DNA of 64,000 nt from Acidobacteria bacterium RIFCSPLOWO2_12_FULL_66_21 (GCA_001767455.1 MELC01000024.1:124001-188000); one strand, 5' to 3'; shown: positions 8,354-17,070, counted from the first letter of the stretch. A program made the numbers and translations. Notes: generated by a model not told the origin, from the sequence alone.

Positions 8354-9248
8354 ATCTGCGAAGCCGCGGCGCTACAAGCGCGCGCCGCGTTCTCTCAACG
8401 GCTTCGTTCAAATAATGCTCGTCCATCTCCACGCCGATGAAGTCGAGGCCGAGCTCGGCGGCGGCGACCGCCGTGCTCCCGAGGCCGAGAAACGGATCCA
8501 TCGCGAGCGTGATGCGGGTCAGCCCGTGCAGCTTGAAGCAGTACTCAGGCACGCGGGGCGGGAATGTCGCCGGATGCGGCCGGTCCTTGTCGCGGCTCTG
8601 GATCGTCTCGTACGGGATGAACCAGGCGTTGCCGCGGCACCGCCGGTTGTCGCCACCGCTCCGCCACCGGGCGATGTTCGACTCGTCCTGGTAGCGCACG
8701 CCGATCGCGCGTCGATCGAGCTTCGTCCGGCCGCCCGCCGTGAAGTGGAAGATGAACTCGTGGCAGTCGTTCAGGAACCGATCGCTGTTAATCGGCTTGT
8801 AGTGACCGACGGCGATGTCGCGGTCGAGACCGACAGCCGCGCCGGCCGCGTCCCTGTCGATGGCAATCGACTTCACCCAGTGGATGGTGTTCTGGAGGTG
8901 CAGGTGCCGCCGCGCCGTCTGCGCGACGTCCATCGCCGTCCACGGATCGGTCGGCTTTGCCCCCACATTGAGGAAGAGGCTGCCGTCCTCCGCCAGCGCG
9001 TGGCGCGCCGCGGCCAGCCAGGCGTCGGTCCATTCCAGGTAGTGCTCGCGCGGCAGGGAGTCCTGGTAGGTGCGGTATTGGATGCCGAGGTTGTACGGCG
9101 GGGAAGTGACGATGACGGAGACAGTGCCGGCGGGCAGCGCCTCGAGAAGTTCGACGGAATCGCCGAGGAAGAACCGGAGCTTGCCGCGGCCCGAGTCGAT
9201 CGTGGTGTGTGGTTCCGGAAGCGCGCGACGCTTCCCCGAGATGGGCAT
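8352..9248 (-). CDS. Beta-class DNA (adenine-N6 or cytosine-N4) methyltransferase
   Basis: 298 residues. The catalytic motif TSPPYN is at about residue 49, ahead of the AdoMet-binding motif DPFLGLGST near residue 255, which is the order of the beta class. The intervening region, with HEFIFHFTAG and a variable Arg-rich segment, is the likely target-recognition part. It methylates DNA in a sequence-specific way; the target base (A-N6 or C-N4) is not decidable here. No restriction endonuclease is beside it, so it may be an orphan regulatory methylase. The stop codon lies inside the neighbouring repeat array. The ATG at 9248 precedes residues (MPISGKRRALPEPHTTID) that lead into a normal family start. 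Confidence 0.9.
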   Translation of the reverse strand: MPISGKRRALPEPHTTIDSGRGKLRFFLGDSVELLEALPAGTVSVIVTSPPYNLGIQYRTYQDSLPREHYLEWTDAWLAAARHALAEDGSLFLNVGAKPTDPWTAMDVAQTARRHLHLQNTIHWVKSIAIDRDAAGAAVGLDRDIAVGHYKPINSDRFLNDCHEFIFHFTAGGRTKLDRRAIGVRYQDESNIARWRSGGDNRRCRGNAWFIPYETIQSRDKDRPHPATFPPRVPEYCFKLHGLTRITLAMDPFLGLGSTAVAAAELGLDFIGVEMDEHYLNEAVERTRRALVAPRLRR

Positions 9249-9306
9249 CGACGGACAGTGTACAGCCTTCCGACCTTTTGGCCGGCGCTGTGCCGAGTCG
9301 AGACAG

Positions 9307-9510
9307 TTATGACGCTTTTGCCGTCAGCACGTTGAGCGCAGCGCGCGCCGGCGCGAGCGTGTGGTTCCGGCGGTGTCCCTGCTGGGTGCAGGTCGACCCC
9401 TTTTCCTCGACGTAGGTGATTTCACGATTGGTCGCGACCTCGCGATAATGGCCGGTGACGCAGCCACATGCCAAGGTCGTGAACCCCAGAAGCCGGACCA
9501 GACTCATCAT
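9307..9510 (-). CDS. Small putative lipoprotein
   Basis: 67 residues from one of two adjacent ATGs (9510 or 9507). The N-terminal stretch MMSLVRLLGFTTLACGC is hydrophobic and ends in two closely spaced cysteines, suggesting a lipoprotein signal peptide with a poor lipobox. The remainder (HYREVATNREITYVEEKG) is polar. A purine-rich GGTGGGGG lies upstream. It is in the same direction as the methyltransferase, 58 bases upstream of it. I recognise no family; a chance ORF remains possible. Confidence 0.45.
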   Translation of the reverse strand: MMSLVRLLGFTTLACGCVTGHYREVATNREITYVEEKGSTCTQQGHRRNHTLAPARAALNVLTAKAS

Positions 9511-9725
9511 CGCAGCAGCCCCCACCGCCGGGCTGAGCAATTACCGTGCCGCCCGGCATGCGTCCTGGCTCGAGATTGCGCCGAGGTCGCTCTGAAGGCT
9601 TTAACGCGAATTCTCACGCGAACGAACAAAAGAAGGGCGAGATTCGTACCGCACGCGAGGCCGAGTAAGTGTCAAGAACTACGCCGCTGTTGAATCCATG
9701 ACACCAACCGGTTGGATCCGAATCG

Positions 9726-9793
9726 GTCGATAGTCGATAGTCGATAGTCAAAGTCCTCGGGCCACGGGCACGTCAGGTCCAGGTCAAAGTCGG
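9726..9793. repeat. Half array of GTCGATAGTC / CAGGTCAAAGTC words
   Basis: Three tandem GTCGATAGTC-like units run directly into TCAAAGTCC, and AGGTCCAGGTCAAAGTC follows 20 bases later. These are the same words as at 451-621, but no reverse-complement half is present. It ends 15 bases before the M20 peptidase start. The rest of 9541-9725 shows no gene that I can support. Confidence 0.7.
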
Positions 9794-9808
9794 ATACGAT
9801 CGCCGGTC

Positions 9809-11071
9809 ATGAAACGAGCGATCTTTTTCGTCCTGGTCCTGACCGGCGGGCTCTCAGCCGGGCCGGTATCCGCCCAGCAGGCGGCGGCGACGATTGGCGA
9901 GCGGCTGCTGCAGGATGCGGCGATCAAGGCCGCCGTGGACGCGCTGCGCGACGACGAACCGCAGGTCATCGAAGATCAGGTGCGGCTTTGTGAGATCCCC
10001 GCGCCCCCGTTCAAGGAGCAGGCGCGCGGCGAGGCGCTCCGGCAGGCCTTTCAAGCGCTGGGCCTGAAGAACGTCAGGATTGACGCGGTGGGCAACGTGA
10101 TTGGCGAGCGTCCCGGCGCAGCCCCGCGGCCCAGTCTGGTGTTTTCCGCGCATCTCGACACCGTCTTTCCCGAAGGGACGAACGTGCGGGTGTCGCGGAG
10201 CGGCCCGGTGCTGAAGGGACCGGGGATCTCCGACGACTGCCGCGGCCTGGCGGTCTTGTTGGCCGTTGTCCGCGCGATGAACCGCGGCGCGATCGAGACT
10301 CCCGGGACGATCACCTTCGTCGCGACTGTCGGCGAGGAGGGACTCGGCGACCTCAGGGGCGTGAAGAACCTCTTCAACATCGAGATGAAAGGCCGCATCG
10401 ATCGGTTCGTGTCCGTCGACGGCGCGGGCAGCGGGATCACGCACGTCGCGGTGGGAAGCTCGAGATACCGCGTCGCTTTCAAGGGGCCGGGCGGCCACAG
10501 CTACGGGGCATTCGGTATCGCCAACCCGGCGCATGCGCTTGGACGCGCCATCGCCGGCATCGCGGATTTGCAGGTGCCGCGGCAACCGAAGACCACGTTC
10601 AATGTGGGGCGCATCGGCGGCGGCACCTCGGTCAACTCGATCGCCTTCGAGGCGTGGATGGAAGTGGACATGCGCTCGTCCGACCAGGCCGCGCTCACGG
10701 CGCTCGACGCGGCGTTTCTAAAGACGCTGGACGTCGCGCTGGCGGAAGAGAACGAGCGCTGGGGCAACAAGGGACGCCTGACGCTCGAGAAGACCATCGT
10801 CGGCAGCCGGCCCGGCGGTGCCGTGCCCGCTGACGCCCCGATCGTCCAGGCCGCGTTGTCGGCAAGCCGCGCGCTGGGCATCACGCCCACCATCGACGAG
10901 GGGTCCACCGACTCGAACATTGCGATCAGCCTGGGTGTGCCCGCCGTCACGATCGATGGAGGCGGAGAGGGAACGGGCGCGCATTCGCTCGCTGAGACGT
11001 TCGACGCGACCGGCTCGTGGCGGGGAACCGCGCGCGCGTTTCTCCTGGCCGTCGCGCTAGCCCAGCGGTGA
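9809..11071 (+). CDS. Exported M20-family metallopeptidase
   Basis: 420 residues. The signal peptide is MKRAIFFVLVLTGGLSAGPVSA, so it acts in the periplasm or outside the cell. The zinc-binding His is in FSAHLDTVF near residue 113, the bridging Asp is in GPGISDDCRG near residue 145, the catalytic Glu pair is in VATVGEEGLGD near 177, and a late metal ligand region reads EGSTDSNIA. A dimerisation-type domain (GGHSYGAFG onward) interrupts the catalytic halves. This layout fits PepT- or CPG2-like M20 aminopeptidases and carboxypeptidases; the substrate is unknown. Its 3' end overlaps the convergent membrane-protein gene by 15 bases. Confidence 0.9.
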   Translation: MKRAIFFVLVLTGGLSAGPVSAQQAAATIGERLLQDAAIKAAVDALRDDEPQVIEDQVRLCEIPAPPFKEQARGEALRQAFQALGLKNVRIDAVGNVIGERPGAAPRPSLVFSAHLDTVFPEGTNVRVSRSGPVLKGPGISDDCRGLAVLLAVVRAMNRGAIETPGTITFVATVGEEGLGDLRGVKNLFNIEMKGRIDRFVSVDGAGSGITHVAVGSSRYRVAFKGPGGHSYGAFGIANPAHALGRAIAGIADLQVPRQPKTTFNVGRIGGGTSVNSIAFEAWMEVDMRSSDQAALTALDAAFLKTLDVALAEENERWGNKGRLTLEKTIVGSRPGGAVPADAPIVQAALSASRALGITPTIDEGSTDSNIAISLGVPAVTIDGGGEGTGAHSLAETFDATGSWRGTARAFLLAVALAQR

Positions 11072-11578
11072 GGCGGCGGGCGGTTCGTGAAGCGCGGTGA
11101 ACCGCTCGAGATCGGCCGCGCGCTGCCGCGCGGCGAAGGCGCGGGCGACGCGAATGCGGTTCACGAACAGGAGGTGGAGCACCGCGAGCACCACGATGTC
11201 CCACACCTCGCCGCCGAGCGCCGCCGGCAGGAAGTTGACCGACGCGGCAAGCACGAACACGCGGCTGAAGAGCGCATCGGGACCCGTCCCGGGAAACCGC
11301 TGGCCGAAACTCATCGCGGCCCGCTCCCACTGGTCCTGGTGAAACACCTGGAGGTAGCGGCCGACGCGCTCGACATTGACGTGCAGCGCGAACACCGCTT
11401 CGAAGCCGGCGACGAGCACGAGCAGCGGCACGAGCGTGCTCACGGCGACGGTAATCACGGCGGCGGTCGCGATCGCGGTGCCCGCCCAGCCGATGAAAAC
11501 GATCGGCAGCAAGACCATCCTGGCGGTTCCGCGCTCCCGAATCGTGGCTCGAAGGGCTGAATACTCGTCAGTCATCAT
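11057..11578 (-). CDS. Uncharacterised small integral membrane protein
   Basis: 173 residues with three hydrophobic blocks that could span the membrane: about 20-45 (MVLLPIVFIGWAGTAIATAA), about 47-68 (STLVPLLVLVAGFEAVFALH) and about 115-140 (NFLPAALGGEVWDIVVLAVL). The segment VNVERVGRYLQVF between them is polar. The N-terminus is MMTDEYSALRATIRERG. I do not recognise a named family. The last codons overlap the convergent M20 peptidase gene. A repeat array begins one base upstream of the start codon, so the promoter would have to lie in or beyond the array. Confidence 0.7.
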   Translation of the reverse strand: MMTDEYSALRATIRERGTARMVLLPIVFIGWAGTAIATAAVITVAVSTLVPLLVLVAGFEAVFALHVNVERVGRYLQVFHQDQWERAAMSFGQRFPGTGPDALFSRVFVLAASVNFLPAALGGEVWDIVVLAVLHLLFVNRIRVARAFAARQRAADLERFTALHEPPAASPLG

Positions 11579-11962
11579 AGCTTTCAGCTCTCAGCTCTCA
11601 GCTCTCAGCTCTCAGCGTTCAGCGGGACAAGGCTGATCGCTGATGTCTGTCGTCCCTACCGCCGAGAAAGTACCACAGAAGCTCCCGGCTGGAAGCTGGA
11701 AGCGGGAGCCTGAAAGCTGGAAGCTGGCAACTGGAAGCTGGCAACTGGAAGCTGCCCCATCGTATGGCTGTGGTGGCACCCGGTTTGAATGTCTCAGCCG
11801 ATAGGGGAGTGTAACGGCCCAGGAGCGCCGAAACTCTGACGGCTCAGTTACATAAGTGGTTGCGTGAGGGCTGTTCTGTTGCTAAACTGGCTTCGCTCCA
11901 CTCCTACCGCAGCGGTCGCTTCCCAGCGCAGCCGGTGCGTTAATGTCCCTCACGGAGGACTC
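11579..11962. other. 384-base intergenic region: palindromic array plus D,D-peptidase leader
   Basis: The first part (11579-11756) is a repeat array. CAGCTCTCAG is repeated four to five times on the left, and GCTGGAAGCTGGAAGC / GCTGGCAACTGGAAGC on the right, which is the reverse complement of CAGCTTCCAG words; the halves are imperfect inverted copies. The rest holds a plausible promoter and a roughly 75-base leader for the downstream gene. I see no coding gene. Confidence 0.75.
11860..11888 (+). promoter_or_regulatory. Candidate sigma-70 promoter for the D,D-peptidase
   Basis: TTGCGT (11860-11865), a 17-base spacer and TAAACT (11883-11888) lie 75 bases before the GTG start. Both hexamers deviate from consensus, so this is only a candidate. 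Confidence 0.4.
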
Positions 11963-13066
11963 GTGGCCCTGATTCGCCCTCTGTCGGTTGCCCGTGTGTT
12001 CGCTGTTCTGCTGGGTCTGGGCGTGTGTCTGCCGATGCCGGTGGACGGCGCCCAGAAGCGGCCCACCGGTAAGCCCTCCACCAGTAAGCCGTCCTCGACA
12101 GTTACCCGATCGACGAAGAGCGTCCGGAAGGCGCCCAAGCCCGCGTACTCCGCCTCGGCGTCCAAGGCGCGCAAGGCCCGACTGGCGCGTGCCCGCGCCG
12201 CGGCGCGCATCCGTGAAATGCGCCGGATGGCCGCGCTCAAGGAGGCGATGACGCCGCGGTACAAGACGGACGCCAACGGCGAGCTCGTCCCCGATATCCG
12301 GGCCGCCGCCGCCATCGTCTTCAATCCGGCGAACGGCGAAGTGCTGTGGCAGGAAAACGCGCAGGACAAGCGTTCCATCGCCAGCATCACGAAAGTCATG
12401 ACCGCGGTCGTCTTCCTCGAGGACAGCCCGGATCTGTCGCGCGAAGTGACCGTGGAACGCAGCGACGTGTACGCCGCCTCCACCACGTTTCTGCGAGCCA
12501 ACGAGCGGCTGACCCTCGACAACGTGCTGCACCTGACGCTGATCGCGTCGGACAACGCCGCCGCGCGCGTGCTGGCGCGTGTGTCGCACGGCGGCGCCGC
12601 GTCGTTCGTGGAGCGGATGAACGAGAAGGCGGTCGAGCTGGGCCTGGAGAGCACGACCTTCGCGGATCCCTCGGGTCTCAACCCGGCGAACGTCTCGTCC
12701 GCTTACGATCTATCCCGGCTCATCACGTTTGCGTCGGCCGACGAGCGCATCTCGCCGATCATGCGGATGGCGCAGTACAGCGTCGCGACGAACCGCCGCA
12801 CGATCCCGATCCACAGCACCAACCGGTTGCTGCTGGGGGGAGATGTCGACGTGATGGGCGGGAAGACCGGCTTCATCAGCAAGGCGGGCTACTGCCTCGC
12901 GACCATGCTGCGGCTTCCGCAGGGCAACCAGGTCGCAGTGGTGATCCTCGGCGCCCGATCGAACACCGGACGCTTCTGGGAGACGCGCCACCTGTTCAAT
13001 TGGCTCTCCGACAAGGCGGGCGTACTGTTCGGGAAAACGCCGGAGAAACAGGAATTAGTGCATTAG
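11963..13066 (+). CDS. D-alanyl-D-alanine peptidase, S11 family (PBP7/DacA type)
   Basis: 367 residues. GTG 11963 is preceded by CGGAGG and gives a clean signal peptide (LSVARVFAVLLGLGVCLPMP). A basic, Lys/Arg/Ala-rich linker (about residues 28-95) leads to the serine peptidase domain. The catalytic SxxK is SITK in SIASITKVMT, the second motif is SDN in LIASDNAAAR, and the third is KTG in MGGKTGFIS. It trims or cleaves peptidoglycan stem peptides in the periplasm. The end is short of the usual DacA membrane-anchoring C-terminal domain, which favours a PBP7-like endopeptidase. The last residues (QELVH) and stop are repeat-array sequence. Confidence 0.9.
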   Translation: MALIRPLSVARVFAVLLGLGVCLPMPVDGAQKRPTGKPSTSKPSSTVTRSTKSVRKAPKPAYSASASKARKARLARARAAARIREMRRMAALKEAMTPRYKTDANGELVPDIRAAAAIVFNPANGEVLWQENAQDKRSIASITKVMTAVVFLEDSPDLSREVTVERSDVYAASTTFLRANERLTLDNVLHLTLIASDNAAARVLARVSHGGAASFVERMNEKAVELGLESTTFADPSGLNPANVSSAYDLSRLITFASADERISPIMRMAQYSVATNRRTIPIHSTNRLLLGGDVDVMGGKTGFISKAGYCLATMLRLPQGNQVAVVILGARSNTGRFWETRHLFNWLSDKAGVLFGKTPEKQELVH

Positions 13067-13158
13067 TGAGTTGGTGAGTTGTCTGCGCGAGTCGTCCGTC
13101 GGAGGACTCGCGCAATTCACCAATTCACGAATTCACGACTTCACGAATTCACCAACTT
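13052..13158. repeat. Palindromic short-repeat array (AATTCACGAATTCACC words) with central hairpin
   Basis: The left half has ATTAGTGCATTAGTGAGTTG words. The right half has CAATTCACCAATTCACG repeated, its approximate reverse complement. The centre is a strong hairpin, GCGCGAGTC pairing with GACTCGCGC. The array includes the stop codon of the D,D-peptidase and ends two bases before the stop of the convergent FdhE-like gene. Confidence 0.85.
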
Positions 13159-13159
13159 C

Positions 13160-14005
13160 TTATTTGTATCCCCTCTGCATGGCTGCCGCGTCGAGCGGCA
13201 GTGTCGCGACGCTGTCGACGACCGGCATGACCGGCCGGCTCGCGCGGCGCGCGTCGAACGCCTTCAGATACCGCTGGCACACGTCGCACGCATAGAGCCG
13301 GTACTGGCCGTCGCGGCTGGCGAACGACGTGATCTGCGAGCGGTCGCTGTTCGAGCAGAACGGGCACGTGAGCTGGTCGAACCGCCAGCGCGCGGCGCAG
13401 CGGCCGCAGATCAGCAGCCGGTCGGCCGCCGGCGTAATCACCGCGAAATCCGGATCGCCCGCGCACAGCGGACACGTGCCGCCCGCCCAGCCCGAGAGCG
13501 ACGTTTTGGCCATGATCGCCTCGGCGGATCGGGTGAGGAACGGCCGCATCGCCTGTAGAAAGACCGCCGACAGCGCCGCCGTCTCGTCGTCCATCGCCGG
13601 ACTCTCGCCCTTTGGCGCGTCGTACCACCCACGGAGCACGGCGGGCAGCCGCGTCGAATCCAGACACAGCGCTTCGAGATGGCGAAAGTCTGCGGGGTCG
13701 AGCGCCTCGTGCTGGCGCATGGCCGAGCCGGTTGCGCGCAGCAGGAACCGCACGTCTCCCCACTCGATCGGAAGTTGCTCGAACTTGAGGATCGGCGGCG
13801 CGCTCAGCAGTCCGTTGAGATAGTCGGAATCGAGGCGGATCGACGGCAGCGAGACGCGCGACTGCACACGCCGCTGCACCTGGAGCAGTTCGATCTGGAG
13901 GTCGATCGCGGAGGCGAGATCGGGCTGTTCCTGCCGCAGGTGGCGCAGTTCGGCCACCTCGCGCGATTCGGAACGGCCATGAGAAGGAGCCTGCGAATCT
14001 GCCAC
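13160..14005 (-). CDS. fdhE: FdhE-like formate dehydrogenase accessory protein
   Basis: 281 residues from GTG 14005 (MADSQAPSHGRSE). The C-terminal half contains four CxxC pairs in order, CPLC, CGRC, CPFC and CDVC, spaced as in the two rubredoxin-like zinc ribbons of FdhE. The helical N-terminal half also fits. FdhE is known to help assemble respiratory formate dehydrogenase before export. No formate dehydrogenase subunit is present in the window, so its client is elsewhere or the protein has another role. The longer reading frame upstream of 14005 overlaps glgA antisense and is rejected. It is divergent from glgA. Confidence 0.85.
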   Translation of the reverse strand: MADSQAPSHGRSESREVAELRHLRQEQPDLASAIDLQIELLQVQRRVQSRVSLPSIRLDSDYLNGLLSAPPILKFEQLPIEWGDVRFLLRATGSAMRQHEALDPADFRHLEALCLDSTRLPAVLRGWYDAPKGESPAMDDETAALSAVFLQAMRPFLTRSAEAIMAKTSLSGWAGGTCPLCAGDPDFAVITPAADRLLICGRCAARWRFDQLTCPFCSNSDRSQITSFASRDGQYRLYACDVCQRYLKAFDARRASRPVMPVVDSVATLPLDAAAMQRGYK

Positions 14006-14079
14006 GGCAGCGATTCTAGCAACAAATCGCCGGGACCGCCGACGTTGAACGGGAGGCGCCCGCTGAGGGATGATGAAGC

Positions 14080-15708
14080 GTGCCCGAGAAGAAGCGTTCG
14101 ATCCCCAGGTCCGCCGCGAAGCCATCGTCGCCAGCCGCTGAGAAGAAGAGTCCCGTCCGGCGCGCCAGCACCGCAAAACCCGCACGACCCAGAACAACGG
14201 CAAGGCCACGCAAGACGGCCGCGACCTCTCCCGCGCCTGTGGAGGGTGGCGGCGCCAGGCTCTCCATCCTGATGGTTGCCTCCGAGGCGCATCCGTTTGC
14301 AAAGACTGGAGGTCTCGCCGAGGTGCTCGGCGCGCTCCCGGATGCGCTCGCGCGGCTGGGCCACAGGGTCACGGTCGTGCTCCCGAAGTACCGGGGAGTC
14401 GAATGTGACGCCGCTGGAGACGCGGTGACGTTCAGCCTCGGCGGGCGCTCGCAGAGCGTCACGTTTCGTGCGCAGTGGTTGCCGTCCGGCGTGACGGCGG
14501 TCCTCATCGACGCGCCCGAGCTTTACGACCGCGACGGGTTGTACGGCGCAGATGGCGTGGACTACCCCGACAATGCGTGGCGGTTCGCCGTGCTCAGCCG
14601 CGCCGCCCTGGAATACGCTCGCCGCGCCGGCGAACGGCCGTCCGTCATCCATGCTCACGACTGGCAGGCCGGACTCGTCCCCGTCTATCAGAAGCTTCAA
14701 TTCTCGACAGACCCCGTCGTTGGCGGCGTTCCCGTCATCTGCGGCATCCACAATCTCGCGTTCCAGGGGGTGTTTCCCGCGTCGACGCTCAGCAGCATTG
14801 GTGTGGGTTGGGAGGCATTCGATCTGCAGGCCATGGAGTACTGGGGGCAGATCAGCTACCTGAAGGGAGGGATCAACTTCAGCGAGCGGATCACGACGGT
14901 GAGCCCGACATACGCGCGGGAGATGCTGACTCCTGAGCTCGGGTTTGGTTTCGACGGCGTGTTGTCGCGGCGCGCTGGCTCGCTGACGGGCATTCTGAAC
15001 GGCATCGATTTCGAGCGCTGGAACCCGGCGGCCGATCCCATGATTCCGGCGCCGTTCAGCGCGAACGCTTTGTCCGGAAAGCGTCGGGCGAAGGAAGCGT
15101 TGCTCGCGTCCCTGGGGCTGCCGGCCGGCGGCCGCGCGCGGCCGCTCGTCGGCCTCATCTCCCGCCTGACGTCGCAGAAGGGGATGGACCTGATGGAGGC
15201 GGCCGTCGACGAGTTGATGGCGCTCGACCTCACGTGGGCGATGCTCGGCAGCGGCGACGCGAGGTACGAGGACCTGTGGCGCCGGCTCGCGGCCGCTCAT
15301 CCGGATCGCGTGGCGGTGACGATCGGATTCGACGAACGGCTCGCGCATCTCATCGAAGCGGGTGCGGACATCTTCCTGATGCCGTCGCGGTTCGAGCCGT
15401 GCGGCCTCAACCAGATGTACAGCCTTCGCTACGGCACCGTTCCGGTCGTGCGGGCGACCGGCGGGCTCGACGATACCGTTACTGACGCGGACGAGAATCG
15501 TGGGCCCGCCACCGGGTTCAAGTTCCGCGAGTACACCGCCGCGGCGCTCGTCAGCGCCGTCAGGCGGGCAGCAGAGGCGTTCGGTAAACCTCGCGAATGG
15601 AAGAAGATGCAGCAGGCCGGGATGCGGGAGGACCACTCCTGGAACGCATCGGCTCGGGAGTATGTCAAAGTGTATGAAGGGGCCGTCGAGGCTGCGGCCG
15701 CGAAATAA
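14080..15708 (+). CDS. glgA: Glycogen synthase (ADP-glucose), GT5
   Basis: 542 residues. A 60-residue Lys/Ala/Pro-rich N-terminal extension (PEKKRSIPRSAAK onward) precedes the GT5 catalytic domain. LSILMVASEAHPFAKTGGLAEV carries the substrate-binding KTGGL motif at about residues 74-78. The C-terminal Rossmann domain has LVGLISRLTSQKG and the nucleotide-binding PSRFEPCGLNQMYSLRYG near 433-450. It elongates alpha-1,4-glucan from ADP-glucose. The start is GTG 14080; the basic extension is unusual for GlgA and might bind acidic partners. No other glg genes are adjacent. trxA starts 12 bases later. Confidence 0.93.
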   Translation: MPEKKRSIPRSAAKPSSPAAEKKSPVRRASTAKPARPRTTARPRKTAATSPAPVEGGGARLSILMVASEAHPFAKTGGLAEVLGALPDALARLGHRVTVVLPKYRGVECDAAGDAVTFSLGGRSQSVTFRAQWLPSGVTAVLIDAPELYDRDGLYGADGVDYPDNAWRFAVLSRAALEYARRAGERPSVIHAHDWQAGLVPVYQKLQFSTDPVVGGVPVICGIHNLAFQGVFPASTLSSIGVGWEAFDLQAMEYWGQISYLKGGINFSERITTVSPTYAREMLTPELGFGFDGVLSRRAGSLTGILNGIDFERWNPAADPMIPAPFSANALSGKRRAKEALLASLGLPAGGRARPLVGLISRLTSQKGMDLMEAAVDELMALDLTWAMLGSGDARYEDLWRRLAAAHPDRVAVTIGFDERLAHLIEAGADIFLMPSRFEPCGLNQMYSLRYGTVPVVRATGGLDDTVTDADENRGPATGFKFREYTAAALVSAVRRAAEAFGKPREWKKMQQAGMREDHSWNASAREYVKVYEGAVEAAAAK

Positions 15709-15720
15709 ACTGAGGGACCA

Positions 15721-16050
15721 ATGGCATCAGACAAGATACAGACTCTTACCGATACGAATTTCGATCAGTCCGTCATCAAGGCGTCGCAGCCGGTGCTCGT
15801 GGACTTCTGGGCGGAGTGGTGTGGCCCCTGCAAACGGCTCGGCCCGACCATCGACGAGCTCGCGACGGACTACGACGGGCGCATGCTCATCGGAAAACTG
15901 AACGTGGACGACAACCCGGCCGCGGCCGGCCGGTTCAGCATCCGCGGCATTCCGACGCTGCTGCTCTTCAAAGGTGGGCAGATCGTCGAGCAGGTCGTCG
16001 GCCTGGCGGACAAGGCGTCGCTCAAGCGGATGATCGATAAGCATGTATAG
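15721..16050 (+). CDS. trxA: Thioredoxin
   Basis: 109 residues of normal thioredoxin length. The redox site WCGPCK is at about residues 32-37, the cis-Pro segment GIPTLLLFKGG near 75, and the fold ends in KRMIDKHV. It reduces cytosolic protein disulfides and is recycled by thioredoxin reductase, whose gene follows 78 bases downstream. GAGGGACC lies just before the ATG and acts as the ribosome site. The stop TAG is the first part of a repeat array that fills the gap to trxB. Confidence 0.95.
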   Translation: MASDKIQTLTDTNFDQSVIKASQPVLVDFWAEWCGPCKRLGPTIDELATDYDGRMLIGKLNVDDNPAAAGRFSIRGIPTLLLFKGGQIVEQVVGLADKASLKRMIDKHV

Positions 16051-16090
16051 TCGATAGTCGTTGGTCGATGGTCAAAGTCGGAGTCGAGTC
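16047..16090. repeat. Half array of GTCGATAGTCG words between trxA and trxB
   Basis: TAGTCGATAGTCGTTGGTCG and then ATGGTCAAAGTCGGAGTCGAG repeat the words of the array at 451-621. No inverted half is present. The trxA stop codon is the first TAG of the array. Confidence 0.7.
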
Positions 16091-16128
16091 CGTCGCGTTG
16101 CTTTCGTCGGCACTCATAATCGGCACTC

Positions 16129-17070
16129 ATGCCTACACGAAACGTCGTCATCATCGGGTCCGGCCCGGCCGGACTTACGGCAGCTCTGTACACGGCGCGC
16201 GCGAATTTGAAACCGCTGGTCATCGAGGGGCTCGAAGCGGGCGGGCAGTTGATGCTGACGACGCTCGTCGAGAACTGGCCGGGGTATCGCGACGGCATCA
16301 TGGGACCCGACCTGATGACGGAGATGCGGGCTCAGGCGGAGCGCTTCGGCGCGGAGATTATCCGCGGGCACGTCGCGTCGGTCGATCTCTCGCGTCATCC
16401 GTTCGCCATCCGGATCGACGACGGCGAGTTCTCGAGCCGGGCGCTCATCATCGCCACCGGCGCGTCGGCGCGGCTGCTCGGGCTCCCTTCGGAGCGCGCG
16501 CTCATCGGCCACGGCGTCTCCACCTGCGCGACCTGCGACGGGTATTTCTTCAGGGGGAAGCCCATCGCGGTCGTCGGAGGGGGCGACTCGGCGATGGAAG
16601 AGGCGGTGTTCCTGACCCGCTTTGCCTCGCACGTGACCGTCGTGCACCGCCGCGACACGCTGCGCGCGTCGAAGATCATGCAGGACAAGGCGTTCGCGAA
16701 CCCGAAGATCTCGTTCGCGTGGAACTCGGATGTCGAAGACATCAAGGAGATCTCGAAGGGAGAGGTCACCGCGATGGTGCTGCGCAACAACAAGACGGGG
16801 GAGCGCACGGAAATCGCGGTTGACGGCGTGTTCGTCGCGATCGGCCACACGCCGAACACGGCGCTGTTCACGGGCGCGATCGGGATGGACGCGAACGGCT
16901 ATCTGGTGACGCACTCCGGGACGCGAACGAGCGTGCCGGGTGTCTTCGCCTGCGGTGACGTCCAGGACCACGTGTACCGCCAGGCGGTCACCGCGGCCGG
17001 CTCAGGGTGTATGGCGGCGATCGACGCCGAGCACTATCTCGATGCACTCCCACAGCACCTGGGGGAGTGA
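16129..17070 (+). CDS. trxB: Thioredoxin reductase
   Basis: 313 residues of usual length. The FAD-binding [11 protein letters not shown] is at about residues 10-20, the redox-active CATC is in [11 protein letters not shown] near 134-137, and the NADPH-binding [10 protein letters not shown] is near 155. The C-terminal FAD motif reads [14 protein letters not shown]. It transfers electrons from NADPH to thioredoxin, encoded just upstream. The start is fixed by the Rossmann strand [13 protein letters not shown] large repeat array separates it from convergent mnmA. Confidence 0.95.
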   Translation: MPTRNVVIIGSGPAGLTAALYTARANLKPLVIEGLEAGGQLMLTTLVENWPGYRDGIMGPDLMTEMRAQAERFGAEIIRGHVASVDLSRHPFAIRIDDGEFSSRALIIATGASARLLGLPSERALIGHGVSTCATCDGYFFRGKPIAVVGGGDSAMEEAVFLTRFASHVTVVHRRDTLRASKIMQDKAFANPKISFAWNSDVEDIKEISKGEVTAMVLRNNKTGERTEIAVDGVFVAIGHTPNTALFTGAIGMDANGYLVTHSGTRTSVPGVFACGDVQDHVYRQAVTAAGSGCMAAIDAEHYLDALPQHLGE

